Positions 50,083 through 60,120 of a DNA stretch of 64,000 bases are shown one piece after another. A model generated the notes under the pieces. That model saw nothing but the letters and a program-made list of their open reading frames with translations. It did not search any database and was not told the DNA's origin. How positions within the stretch are numbered: the first letter of the stretch is position 1; every line of letters starts with the position of its first letter. The position numbers and the translations under genes are program-made. Source of the DNA: Azolla caroliniana (taxonomy: Eukaryota; Polypodiophyta); the NCBI GenBank assembly GCA_043228905.1, contig JBHGNT010000016.1, positions 9,920,001 to 9,984,000 of the forward strand. Reading direction: 5' to 3'.

Positions 50083-52305
50083 ATGGATAGAGGTATGCCT
50101 ACGTCACTCCCGGTGGAGAAGCTCGACAGAACCAACTACGCATCTTGGTCATACAAGATGCACCAGTACCTGCTTGGGCATGGCTACTGGAGTTATGTCG
50201 ACGGAGTGAACGACTCAGCACCGGAGACGACACACAAGGACTTCCCCGTGTGGGAACAGGCGGCAAGCAGGGTGATGTACTGCTTCGCGTCCAGTGTCGG
50301 TGACCAGCTGCTCAGCCAGATCCGTGACGCCAAGACACCGAAGGATGCTTGGGGAAACTTGAAAAAGGTCTTCGCCGCAAGCACCACTGCCCGGAAGCTG
50401 CAACTCAGACAGGAGTTGAGCAATGTTCAACAGAAGAACATGTCGGTGGCAGATTACATAGCCCGGATCATAGGGATCTGTGACTCGCTTGCCTCTATTA
50501 ACGTCACCGTAGAGGAAGACGAGATGGTGCAAGTCTGTCTTGGAGGCCTGGCGTCCAAGTTCAGAGCTTTCTGGACTGCGGTTTGTGCAAGGGAGAATAC
50601 GCCCTCATTTTTCGACTTACAGTCGATGCTCCTTGTAGAGGAGAACCACACCGATGCATCTACCAGTGCATCCCCAGACAACCGGATATTGTACACGGGA
50701 GCGGATCGGTCCCGCGGGCTTGGTGGACGAGGCAGGTCGGCACGCAATGGAGGCGGCCGACAAGAGCAGGAACAAAGGCACAGTGAGTGTGCCGACAACA
50801 GTTCCGGGACTTCCACAAGCAAAGGGAGTCAAGGTGGTGCCGGAGGCCGGCAAGACAAATCTGCTACGGAATGTTGGTACTGTGGCAAAAAGGACCACAG
50901 GGAAAGAGAGTGCTGGAGAAAGCATGCCGATTCGGACAAATCCGGATCTGGCAAGACCGGTAAGGAAGGCCGGCAAAGCTCGCACTACGCAAACGGATCA
51001 GGAGGATCCAAGAACGGTAAGGGGCCAGCCTTGGTGATGAAGCATAAGGCAAACTCAATGAAGAAGGCCACTTCCAAATCGGAGGAAGTGTGGTACGTTG
51101 ACTCCGGCGCATCGAACCACATGACGAGCCACGAGGAGTGGTTCTCCTTTTTGGACGAGCCGGATCAACCGGGAGTTGTCGAAACCGAAGACGACACTCC
51201 CCACCCGATCGTGCATGTCGGAGAAGTCCCTTTGAGCCACGTCGGACAGAGGGGGAAGCTGATGAATGTATTACATGTTTCGACGATCACGAAGAACTTG
51301 GTGTCGATCGGACAGATCGTCGACCAGGGGATGCAGGTGCGGTTTACGCACCTTGGGTGCTTCATTGAGGATGAGGGCAAAGTTATTGTGCAAGGGCGCA
51401 GAGATGGGAGGATGTTTATCCTCAACACCAATGACGTCGGCACCGCACTGTTCACCAAAGGACAGAAGGTCGAGTCAGATATTGACCTGTGGCACAAGTG
51501 GATCGGTCACGTCAACTACCGGAGGCATCAAGACCTGCAAACGGAACAAGTCGTTTTTGGTTTGCCGAAGTTTAGCGGCCAGATTTGTGAAGCCTGCCAA
51601 CTCGGGAAGCAACACCGGCTTCCATTCCCCACCGAAAGAAATCGAAGCCGTAACAAGCTCGATCTTATCCATTCGGATGTGTGGGGACCAGCACAAAATG
51701 TTAGCATTGGTGGGAGTCGATATTTCGTCTCCTTCATCGACGACTACACGCGGCATACATGGATCTACCTCATTGAGCGGAAGAGAGAAGTCTTCGAGTG
51801 TTTCCGGAGCCTCCAGAAGATGGTGGAACGGGAATCGGAGAGGAAGATCAAATGCCTATGGTTGGATGGCGGAAAAGAGTACTTTTCCGGCCAATTCAAC
51901 CACTATCTGCAACAAAAAGGAATTCAGCGAGAATTCAGTTGCAGATACACACCACAACAGAACGGTGTGGCCGAAAGGAAGAATCGGTCACTGATTGACG
52001 CAGCTAGGGCAATGCTTGAGGAAAAGAGCATGCCCAAGTTCTACTGGGCGGAGGCAATCCAAATGGTCGTTTACATCCGGAACCGGATCGGGGACAAGGT
52101 GTTAGCTCACGAGCTGTATTTCGGGCACAAGCGGAATTTGAGACACCTCCGGATATTCGGCAGCATAGCCTATGTACATGTGCCGGATGAGAAGCGGAGA
52201 AAACTAGATGCAAAATCGGAAAAATGCATCCTAGTCGGCTATGCTCAAGAGCAAAAGGGGTATAAGTGTTATAACCCCCGGACGAAGCAGGTCCGAGTCA
52301 GCTGA
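50083..52305 (+). pseudogene. Copia F' Gag-protease-integrase
   Basis: An open frame of 740 codons from ATG 50083 (MDRGMPTSLPVEKLDRTNYA) to TGA 52303-52305. Gag core (HQYLLGHGYWSYVDGVNDSA, LSNVQQKNMSVADYIARIIG), zinc knuckle CWYCGKKDHREREC, protease VWYVDSGASNHMTS, integrase zinc site HKWIGHVNYRRHQ...CEACQ, and core DLIHSDVWGPAQNV, CLWLDGGKEYFSGQF, QQNGVAERKNRSLIDAARAM. The C-terminal region ends TKQVRVS then TGA, where copia F has CGG (Arg), so the stop is a CGA to TGA type change. Reading continues in frame afterwards. Confidence 0.93.
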
Positions 52306-53154
52306 GATGTCGAGTTTGATGAATCGACATCGTGGTATTCCTTACCAACTCCGACTTCCGATCCCGACCCAATGTCGGAGGATGGGGCTAGTGACCCTGA
52401 ACCGGCCCAGGTAGAGAAAGATGAAGTTGGGACTCAAGATGAGAGTCTGGAATCGTTCTGGTTAAGCGGACCGAATGAGAGACTGGATCAGTCCAACCAA
52501 TCAGATGATGAGACGGCGAGTAATGGAGACTCTATCGTGCTCTCCCCGCGCAAGGAACCGAGAAGATGGTTCACACGCAAAGAGAAAGGGAAGCACAAGA
52601 TGCCAGAATTCGAGACCGGCAATGATGAGTCGGATCGGTGCATATCTGACTTCGGCAAGGACATAGGCAGATCTTCGGGAATGAAGACCGAACCGGCCAA
52701 GAAGGGTCTCATACCGGGTAACGGTGAGTTACGCTGGTCCACCCGCCAGAAGGATCCCGTTAAACGATACGGGTATAACGAGTACATGGCGCATCATTAT
52801 GCGTACATGACCAAGGTCGTGGAAGTGCGTGAGCTGGAGAGCTATGCAGAAGCGGCAAAGGACGCAAATTGGCGTGCCGCTATGGAGGAAGAAATGCAGG
52901 CACTGGATGCCAACGGAACTTGGGACCTAGTTGACCCTCCCCGTCACTGTAAACTGATCGGATGCAAGTGGGTGTACAAGTTAAGGTACAATGTCGACGG
53001 TACAGTTAACCGGTACAAGGCCCGGTTAGTGGCGAAGGGATATGCGCAGACCCACGGAATCAACTACGACGAGACCTTCGCTCCTGTAGCGAAAATGACG
53101 ACGGTTCTTGTGGTACTGGCGGTTGCTGCGGCAAGGGGGTGGCATCTTCATTAG
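52306..53154 (+). pseudogene. Copia F' linker and RT N-terminus
   Basis: The same frame after the stop: [20 protein letters not shown], an acidic linker, [20 protein letters not shown], then [42 protein letters not shown] and [20 protein letters not shown]. It ends at TAG 53152-53154, replacing CAG in the HQMDVKN motif. Confidence 0.9.
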
Positions 53155-54198
53155 ATGGATGTGAAGAATGTCTTCCTTCGAGGAGATCTTGAAGAAGAAG
53201 TCTTTATGACTCAGCCCCCTGGATTTCAGTCGGAGGTGAACAAGTCGTCGGTATGCCGGCTGACGAAGTCGTTGTACGGCTTGAAGCAAGCCCCCCGTGC
53301 TTGGAATGCTAAGATCACGCACCGGTTGCGAAAGATGGGGTTTGTTGCCTCTAAGTCAGACTCTTCCTTGTTCATCCGTCAAGGCTCAAATGGTCCGGTA
53401 TGTATCTTACTCTATGTTGATGATTTAGTCATCACCGGCCCAGGTCTTCCGGAAATCAACCGCGTCAAGTCCCAGTTGTCGGACGCATTCGATATGAAGG
53501 ACTTGGGGGACCTTCATTATTTTTTGGGGATCGAGGTGATCCGCACCCCCAACGGCATATTGCTTTCTCAACGCCATTATGTGTTGAATATACTATACAA
53601 GTTTGGCATGACGGAATGCCGACCTGTCTCCACACCCCTGGACCGGAATCAGAAGATCCATCCCAACTCCGGACCAGCCTGCGATGAGAAAAGGTTCTGA
53701 CAAATAGTCGGAAGCCTGATCTACTTGACCATCACCCGACCCGACATTAGCTATTCGGTCGGAGTGGTAAGCCAATTCATGTAGAAGCCGACCGTGGAGC
53801 ACCTTCAATGCGTGCAACGAATACTGAGGTATGTAAGCGGCACTAAGGACCGGGGGCTCTTATACCGGCAAGGTATAACCGAAGAGCTTATCGGCTACAC
53901 AGATGCCGACTGGGTTGGCGATGCAACGGATCGTCACTCAACTTCCGGCTTTATGTTTTCTCTTGGGAGCGCGGATGTTGCGTGGAGCAGCAAAAAGCAG
54001 CCAACAGTGGCTCTATCCAGCACTGAGGCTGAATACCGAGGCGCGACCGTTGCCACCTGCGAAGCCATTTGGCTTCGGGGACTACTGCAAGACCTACGGA
54101 TCGAGGTACCGACCCCGATCCTGATCTACTGCGATAACCTCAACAACATGCAGCTCGCCAAAAACCCTATGTTCCATGCATTATCACTTCGTGCATGA
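53155..54198 (+). pseudogene. Copia F' reverse transcriptase-RNase H
   Basis: MDVKNVFLRGDLEEEVFMTQ, RLTKSLYGLKQAPRAWNAKI and ILLYVDDLVITGPGL (YVDD), to TGA 53698-53700 (CGA in F). Then SLIYLTITRPDISYSVGVVS, a TAG at 53781-53783 for Gln, and RNase H blocks GYTDADWVGDATDRHSTSGF, ALSSTEAEYRGATVATCEAI and YCDNLNNMQLAKNPMFHA. A deletion of about 25 nt near 54177 removes the RTKHIEVH motif and shifts the frame. Confidence 0.9.
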
Positions 54199-54835
54199 GC
54201 AGGTCCTGAGCGGTGAAGTTGAACTACGGTATGTTCACACGGATCAGCAAGTTGCCGACATCTTCACCAAACCGCTTGGGTTGGACAAGTTGCAGCACTT
54301 TACTGAAATGCTTGGTGTTCAGCATCTCGACGTGCTGCACTTGAGGGGGAGACGCAAAGGCAAAAAAACTGTTGAACCCGTAGGTAAGAGAAGAACCGGT
54401 AGAGGTGGAGACAAGAAGAAAAATGAAGCTAAGTCGACGAAGGAAGTCGGCACATCCGAACAGGTCGGAGTGAGCGGCTGTGAAGAAGAAGTGTACACTC
54501 AGGAAGAGAAGTGCATGCTATGCGAAGGTCATCACGATCGTAATGGCCATGATGCGGAGTCGAATGAAGAATTCGACTTCGGTGAACCGGCTGAAGAAAC
54601 CAAGGGAAGCACGGAGAAGGCCAAGACCCAGACGTGGTCCGATGTGGTGAGAGGCCTGAAGCCGAAAATCGAATCGGAGGATACCAATTCGGACAAGAGC
54701 TGGAACGAGTCGGAGACAGCCGTTTCGGATCAACAAACGGATCCGGATGAGTCGAATCAACGAGAGGTCAAGGAGACACGGACACAGCGGAAGTCGATGC
54801 CATCGCGGAGGAACCGACAGATAGGGAAGTGCTAG
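54176..54835 (+). pseudogene. Copia F' RNase H end with an unusual C-terminal extension
   Basis: A 219-codon frame. The first 50 codons are the normal RNase H end (YHFVHEQVLSGEVELRYVHT, DQQVADIFTKPLGLDKLQHF). The frame then continues for about 160 codons past a polypurine-like run: a basic stretch (RGRRKGKKTVEPVGKRRTGR), a Cys/His cluster CMLCEGHHDRNGHD, TQTWSDVVRGLKP, and an acidic Ser/Glu-rich tail ending KSMPSRRNRQIGKC at TAG 54833-54835. The extension is not part of any copia domain known to me. The copied polypurine tract suggests it was added by capture or readthrough. Confidence 0.75.
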
Positions 54836-55045
54836 AGTCATAGCAGCGAAGGAGCTGAGATGGGCCTATTGAGCAAACATGCCGAAGGTCGAGGCGCGCA
54901 GAACCAAAGGGGTCACGGCAAACGGGACCGAACCAGACAAGGAGAGCAAGCAAGGCGAAGCGACGCCAGGAGAAGTCGGTTGGAAGAACCGGCTGCCACA
55001 GAGGTTGACACTACGACCCTACCTCAGGTTGAGCTTGAGGGGGAG
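54340..55045 (+). repeat. Duplicated polypurine tract flanking 0.7 kb of extra sequence
   Basis: The 12-mer CTTGAGGGGGAG occurs at 54340-54351, right after the RNase H end (LHLRG), and again at 55034-55045, directly before the 3' LTR. The 682 bp between them hold the C-terminal extension and a further frame (54879-55142) that runs into the LTR. Confidence 0.85.
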
Positions 55046-55472
55046 TGTTGAGTGGCAAGCTCAACCAGAGCCGGATCGGCTGAATAAGCTTGAGCCGGTA
55101 AGCGAGATGAATCGGTATGCCGGTGAGCAACCGAGCCGGTAAGCAGTAAGGACCGGTGAGCTGGGGAGCCGGTATGCCGGATCCAATCCGTAACCGGAAG
55201 CCTAGTATAGGTTAGACTACTAGGTAGTTATAGTCTCGTAGTTAGTGTCAGATGCTCGTGTGAGCATTGAAGTACACCGTACTTCTAACAGTCTCGTGTG
55301 GACTTGTATAAATAGCGCTGATGAGCGCGTTGTAGATACAGAGAGCACAGAGTATTCATATAATTTTGAAAAATAGTGTGTCCTCTCTCTCTCTCTCTCT
55401 GTCTCTCCCGCGTACTCTCTCTCTCTCTTTGTGTATTGTTCTTTCTAACGCTTCCGCAAGCAATCTTTAACA
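55046..55472 (+). repeat. 3' LTR of copia F'
   Basis: 427 bp, TGTTGAGTGG...CTTTAACA, followed by the target duplication ATTAT. Confidence 0.93.
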
Positions 55473-55749
55473 ATTATCAAAAACTCTGTAAAATTCTCTG
55501 TACATACAACATGCTCAACAACACTATTTATAGAAGTCCTAAGAGGACTGACAGAAGTACGGTGTACTTCAATGCTCACACGAGCATCTGACACTAACTA
55601 TGAGACATTAACTACCTAGTAGTCTAGGCTACTACTAGGCTTCCGGTTACTGCTGGATTCGGCTAACCGGCTCCCCAACTCATCGACTCACCGATCCGGC
55701 TCATCCTTCCGGATTCCGATCCGTATCCGGTTGAGCTTGCCGCTCAATA
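55473..55749 (-). repeat. 5' LTR of copia F, distal part
   Basis: It resumes the LTR broken at 49564. On the minus strand it begins at 55749 with TATTGAGCGGCAAGC, where intact copies read TGTTGAG, so the LTR terminus has mutated. It is the left-most (U3) end of F. Confidence 0.82.
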
Positions 55750-55759
55750 CTAGCCTTTG

Positions 55760-56130
55760 AAAGTGATAGCTACTTAGTTAACATTGGGAAGAGTAGTAGC
55801 TAAATAGCTAATTAGTGGTAGTTGATTAGCTAACACTAGGAAGAGTGGAAGCTAAATAGCTAAGGTAGTGGAATGTGTGGTAGCGAATTACGTACAATTG
55901 CAGTTAAATATCTAAAGAGTGAGAGCTAAATAGCTAAAGAGTGAGAGCTAAATAGTTAATTAGCTATAGATGTACAAGAGTAGTAGCTAACTAGCTATAG
56001 ATGTACAAGAGTAGTAGCTAAATAGTTATAGATGTACAAGAGTAGTAGCTAAATAGTGAACATTGGGAATAGTCGTAGCTAAATAGCTTTCCACGAAGAC
56101 ATGTAAGGTGGTAGCTAAATAACTATAGCT
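55760..56130. repeat. Degenerate minisatellite, GTAGCTAAATAGCT type
   Basis: Repeated phrases AGTAGTAGCTAAATAGCTA and TATAGATGTACAAGAG, with a clear 31-bp period between about 55964 and 56060. It is AT-rich with no coding potential. Confidence 0.7.
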
Positions 56131-56195
56131 TGCCAGAATTACCAACCACAAATTAGCTAATACATGTTGTTGTAGAACCTCGGGGATTAAGTTGT

Positions 56196-56741
56196 GTGGA
56201 TGATGTGTCTGATCGAGATGACGTTGCAATGGTCAAGGAGTTATTTGGCAATGTGGCTGATAGTAAGAGTCTTGCCCAGTCATCTCCTTCATATCAACTT
56301 CACCCTATTCTGATGGAAGATTGTAGTGAATTGGGAAAGTCTATGAAAAAGAATGAAATAGGCGACCTATCGTGTAAATCGGAGGTGCATAATAACAATG
56401 TTTTTGAACACTTTATGCAGCAATTCTTCAAGTCCCAGAACCTTGAATCAACCCCACCGAGCCCAAAACTTGATGACGTTGTAGCAGATCCCACTCTTCT
56501 TGAACAACTAGCGCAAGAAGCTGTTGATGCACGTTCGGAGGAGGCGGTGGATAGGTTGTTGGAGGAGGACACACTTGCTCAATGGGTGAAAGAAGCAAGG
56601 GAAAATAGGCAACCGTCTAGAAAAAGGCTGAAGAAGGGGGCTCGATCGGGGACAAGACCAATTACTCGATCAAGGGGCGAGGCCACAATGTTTAGTGGAA
56701 TAGATATGCAACTATTATTCCTTGCGAAAATTAATGTATAA
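56196..56741 (+). CDS. Unrecognised open frame (181 codons)
   Basis: From 56196 (MDDVSDRDDVAMVKELFGNV) to TAA 56739-56741. The frame is acidic overall, with a Ser/Pro middle (SQNLESTPPSPKLDDVVADP), a possible helix EAVDARSEEAVDRLLEEDTL, and a strongly basic stretch PSRKRLKKGARSGTRPITRS that looks like a nuclear localisation signal. No known domain, no ATG context evidence, no visible intron. It may be an exon of a host gene, or the tail of a Gag-like or LINE ORF1-like protein. It is 1.85 kb upstream of LHCB6 on the same strand. Confidence 0.35.
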   Translation: MDDVSDRDDVAMVKELFGNVADSKSLAQSSPSYQLHPILMEDCSELGKSMKKNEIGDLSCKSEVHNNNVFEHFMQQFFKSQNLESTPPSPKLDDVVADPTLLEQLAQEAVDARSEEAVDRLLEEDTLAQWVKEARENRQPSRKRLKKGARSGTRPITRSRGEATMFSGIDMQLLFLAKINV

Positions 56742-58255
56742 TTGATGTATGAACAAGTTGTTGTCTTTGTCGACTGACACAAAGGGTCAGACGTCTTAAT
56801 CACTAAGTCGTCTTATCAAGAAGATTGTGGTTAATGATGGAATGGTTGCCGACTATGATAATTACTTACTCAAAACATCACACAGATATTAATTACTCCG
56901 AGTTAATTAATATAAATATGAAATATGAGCTTGATCGACTAATAGTTATAAATATAATCTGTGTAACATGCGAATTAAATAGAGCATACAATGTGTTCAT
57001 AGATGCTCCACCCTCTTCTAACTGTTTTGCAAGGATGTGTTCATAGAAGTCATGGGAAGCTCCATAGGATAGAGTTGTTTGAGTTCTATTTTGGCGACTT
57101 CCTATGATAGAACTCCTTGGATCATTTTGTGTGAACTTCGTATTCACATTCTCTTGTGTTGAAGTCAACATTAAAGTCAGAATAATATACCAAGCATCTT
57201 CATTAGAAAGGACATTGAATCCACAAGATTTGTTGTTTCCATAAACCTTGAACCATGCCAAGAAATTTGCTTGCTATTGATCGTGAGGAAATTCATTCCC
57301 CTTTTCCTTCCATGTTTTTTTTTTCTAAAACAAGATCATATATAATATTAAATGAGAAAACTAATTATGTAAATATAAAGAGATACAAAGGGAGAAGCAA
57401 TTATAAATACCATAGAATTACAACAGTTTTGGCAACATGATTCAAATGATTTGAATTACAAAGCCCTTTTACATAGGGTCAAGATATTAAGGGAGAGTAG
57501 AGATCAGATATAAAACTCTTGAAGGATATCATTTAGTTTCAACATGGTGAAATTGATTACCACACTGCCTTGGTCGTTGTAGGTCTACTAGACACCCTCA
57601 TGATTCACTACACATGGTTTAGTTTCTTGTCGACGCTTGGGTGCTCAAAATCTCATAATAGTGAACCCAAAAATGAGCTCTCTTGCTAGTTCATTATTTA
57701 CAACATTTTCTGGTACTCTCTTCTTGGATAAAAATAGTATTCTCTCTTTTAACATGCACCATTCGTTTTTCTTTTGAACATGCACTTGATCTTACCCTAG
57801 GTGCCTAGTTTTTGCAACAATATTTGTCATTGTTTTCATATTTATCGTTTTAGCTATGTATTGATTGTATCATTTTCTTTGGTGATTGCTTGAACGTGAA
57901 TTCCAAGCTATTGTAAAACTTGATTTTTAGGCACTTTTCTCCCGTTGCACGTGCCAGACCACGACATATTGGTGTCCATAAGATTCGAGATTCGAGATCC
58001 ATTTCAGTAAAAGCCATAGTGACACACGATCACTAATTGCATCATAAACAAATCTTAATAAGTATGGAATGAGAAAGAGGAGAAAATATACAGAACAAAT
58101 TAAAATGAATATAACCAGATTAATAGATTTGCCTAAGGTAGGGCTAGGAGTGAAATATCTTGTTGTCTACTACGCATTTAACATTCAACGTGAAATGAAT
58201 TAGGTGAGCTAAACCTTCTACCCTTGAAAGATATGTCCAAATGGGGCATATGGCC

Positions 58256-58257
<2 letters not shown>
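56742..58257. other. Intergenic, no gene seen
   Basis: AT-rich sequence upstream of LHCB6. Short frames are scattered without domains. No LTR ends or repeats were recognised. Confidence 0.5.

Positions 58258-58298
<41 letters not shown>
58258..58298. repeat. (GA)n microsatellite in the LHCB6 promoter
   Basis: About 20 GA units, about 300 bp upstream of the LHCB6 start codon. GAGA-type tracts are common in plant promoters. Confidence 0.85.
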
Positions 58299-58299
<1 letters not shown>

Positions 58300-58344
58300 A
58301 AAAAGAGAGAAGAAGAAAGGGAGGGGGTGGTTCCTTGTTCCTTC

Positions 58345-58443
58345 CTTATCACTATCTATCTATCATCCGGTAGAAGCGACACGTGGACAAGCCCCATCCG
58401 TTGGCGACCAATGGAGTGCGCGGATTCCTGGAGGGATAAATAC
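58345..58443 (+). promoter_or_regulatory. LHCB6 core promoter: I-box, G-box, CCAAT and TATA-like elements
   Basis: An I-box core GATAAG on the minus strand (58345-58350) lies 30 bp before a G-box CACGTG (58380-58385, in GACACGTGGA). A CCAAT box (58408-58412) and ATAAATAC (58436-58443, TATA-like, overlapping a GGATAAA I-box-like word) follow. The I-box plus G-box pairing is a known feature of light-responsive photosynthesis genes. The leader after about 58470 is rich in CAA/CAACA. Start site and function are inferred. Confidence 0.65.
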
Positions 58444-58591
58444 AAAATGCTTTATTAAACCCCCTTCAGATCCGACTGCCTCTCAAAACAACATAACAAC
58501 AACATCCCACGAACGGAAGGAAGAAAACGTTAGTTAGTTAGAGATCGATCAGGACGAAGAAGAAGAAGAAGCAGTAGTGTGACAGACAGCT

Positions 58592-58884
58592 ATGGCTTCT
58601 TCAGCTGTGGCCGCCTCCACCTCCTCAGTTTCTTCCCTGCATTCTTCATCTCTCTGCCCGGCGACATCATCGTCATCATCATCATCATCATCTCCTCCTT
58701 CATCGTCGTACCTTAAATCTTGCCCGTCTCTCTCCTTTGCTCCTTCCAATGGTGCCCGCCTCGTCTGTATGGCCACCAAGAAGGTCTCCGCTAAGCCAGT
58801 GCCTTCTTCCTCCGGAAAAAAGTCATGGCTCCCTGGTGTCAAAGGAGGAGGTGACCTAGTCGATCCTGAGTGGCTAGATGGATC
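58592..58884 (+). CDS. LHCB6: LHCB6 (CP24) exon 1: transit peptide and mature N-terminus
   Basis: Starts at ATG 58592 ([16 protein letters not shown]). Exon 1 encodes 97 codons plus two bases. It ends before a consensus donor GTGAGT at 58885, splitting Ser98. About residues 1-65 form a Ser/Ala-rich chloroplast transit peptide, including a run of nine serines at 26-34 encoded by a TCA/TCG microsatellite. The mature N-terminus [20 protein letters not shown] is the CP24 signature. The joined protein has 280 residues, slightly longer than usual for CP24 (about 250-260), the excess lying in the transit peptide. The product is imported into plastids and inserted in thylakoids as a monomeric antenna linking LHCII trimer M to the photosystem II core with CP29. 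Confidence 0.95.
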
Positions 58885-59422
58885 GTGAGTCTACTCTCCT
58901 GCTCTCAACCTTCATTCTTTTTCCCTTTCCCTGCGTTTCTCTGTCATTAATCTGTCACATTCTCCAGGCATTTGAATGCCGGGAAATATGATGCTTTGGC
59001 GCATATGCTGAAATGCATAAAATAAATGGTGGATTGAAGCTTTGTGAGGATAAGGTTCTAGTTGAAGATGTTTTAAGGCTTTAAAGTTCAACTTCTAAAT
59101 GGATAAGATTTTGAGTATGCCTGTTGGAAAAGGATAAGATTTTAGCTATGCCCGCCAGCAGCTTTTAACACATTTTCTGTGCCTGCAAGAATGCATTAGT
59201 GTCTTTCCTGTGACTAGAGCCATGTCTGTAAAGCCATTATTATTAGCAAAGATGATCGTTTTGGTACTCGTTGAAGCCATCAATCTATCCCTCTCTGTTA
59301 GAATGACAATGCTTTCTTTATCTGGTTCCTATAAACCACTATTCTTGATTCATAAGGCCTGCATATCTCATATATATATATATACATTTTCATGTTTTTT
59401 TTTCCTAAATGACGATACACAG
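58885..59422 (+). other. LHCB6: LHCB6 intron
   Basis: 538 bp, GTGAGT...ACACAG, phase 2. A T-rich stretch precedes the acceptor (about 59388-59405). Translation across the junction gives the conserved [17 protein letters not shown] single intron fits the gene in other plants. Confidence 0.93.
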
Positions 59423-59972
59423 ATTACCTGGAGATTTCGGCTTTGATCCACTTGGTCTAGGGAAGGATCCAGCTGCATTGAAATGGTACCGAGAAGCCGA
59501 GCTGATCCATGGGCGGTGGGCGATGGCAGCGGTGTTGGGGATATTTGTCGGCCAAGCATGGAGCGGCATTCCATGGTTTGAGGCTGGGGCTGCACCTGGT
59601 GCTGTAGCCCCATTCTCCTTTGGAACCCTTCTTGGAACCCAGCTCTTGTTAATGGGATGGGTTGAGAGTAAGAGATGGGTTGATTTCTTCGATCCTGGGA
59701 CTCAATCTGTCGAGTGGGCCACTCCATGGTCAGGTACTTATGAGAATTTTGCTAACTCCACGGGCCTTCAAGGTTACCCTGGTGGCAAGTTTTTTGATCC
59801 TCTCTCACTGGCTGGTGAATTGAAGAATGGAAAGTATATCCCTGATTACACTAAGCTTGAGAGGCTTCAGACAGCCGAGATTAAGCATTCTCGCCTCGCT
59901 ATGATTGCTATGCTTATCTTCTACTTTGAGGCCGGTCAGGGCAAGACCCCCCTTGGTGCTCTTGGCTTGTAA
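59423..59972 (+). CDS. LHCB6: LHCB6 (CP24) exon 2: chlorophyll a/b-binding domain
   Basis: Residues 98-280. Helix B has the chlorophyll-ligand motif [11 protein letters not shown] (residues 122-132; Glu124 and Arg129 form the inter-helix ion pair). Helix C is [20 protein letters not shown]. Helix A is [20 protein letters not shown] (from residue 249). The protein stops at [12 protein letters not shown], lacking the C-terminal amphipathic helix D present in other LHCB proteins, as is typical of CP24. The stop is TAA at 59970-59972. No frameshift or lesion was seen, and all expected motifs are present. Neighbouring transposons stop about 2.8 kb upstream, so the gene and proximal promoter look undisturbed. 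Confidence 0.96.
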
Positions 59973-60120
59973 GATTTGTTTGTTCTAGCTGTGTTGAATA
60001 TTGTCAGATTTCCCTTCCCTTCTCTTACGTTTGTTTTAGGTTCTTTAACTTTATGTAATTGTAATGTCTGCCTTGTATCGTAACACATTATATTTTTGTG
60101 AAGGAAATCTGATTGAATGG
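59973..60120 (+). other. LHCB6: LHCB6 3' untranslated region (approximate)
   Basis: AT-rich with TTTATGTAATTGTAATGTCT at about 60049-60068, a plausible plant polyadenylation region. The end is not defined by sequence. Confidence 0.5.

Larger units (their letters stand above)
49565..55472 (+). mobile_element. Copia F': full-length copia element inside the LTR of copia F
   Basis: 5,908 bp. LTRs are 49565-49987 (423 bp) and 55046-55472 (427 bp), both TGTTGAG...TTTAACA. Target duplication is ATTAT (49560-49564 and 55473-55477). PBS TGGTATTAGAGC (49988-49999). By eye the LTRs differ at fewer than ten positions plus microsatellite length. The order gag-PR-IN-RT-RH fits Ty1/copia. Four single-codon stops and one deletion break the long frame, and an extra 0.7 kb sits between RNase H and the 3' LTR. 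F' belongs to the same family as F but points the other way. Confidence 0.95.

Noticed and set aside
58549-58842. Acidic minus-strand frame opposite LHCB6 exon 1
   Set aside because: It is the antisense reading of the poly-serine repeat.
59368-59727. Minus-strand 119-codon frame opposite LHCB6 exon 2
   Set aside because: A shadow of the conserved LHCB6 coding sequence with no motif of its own.
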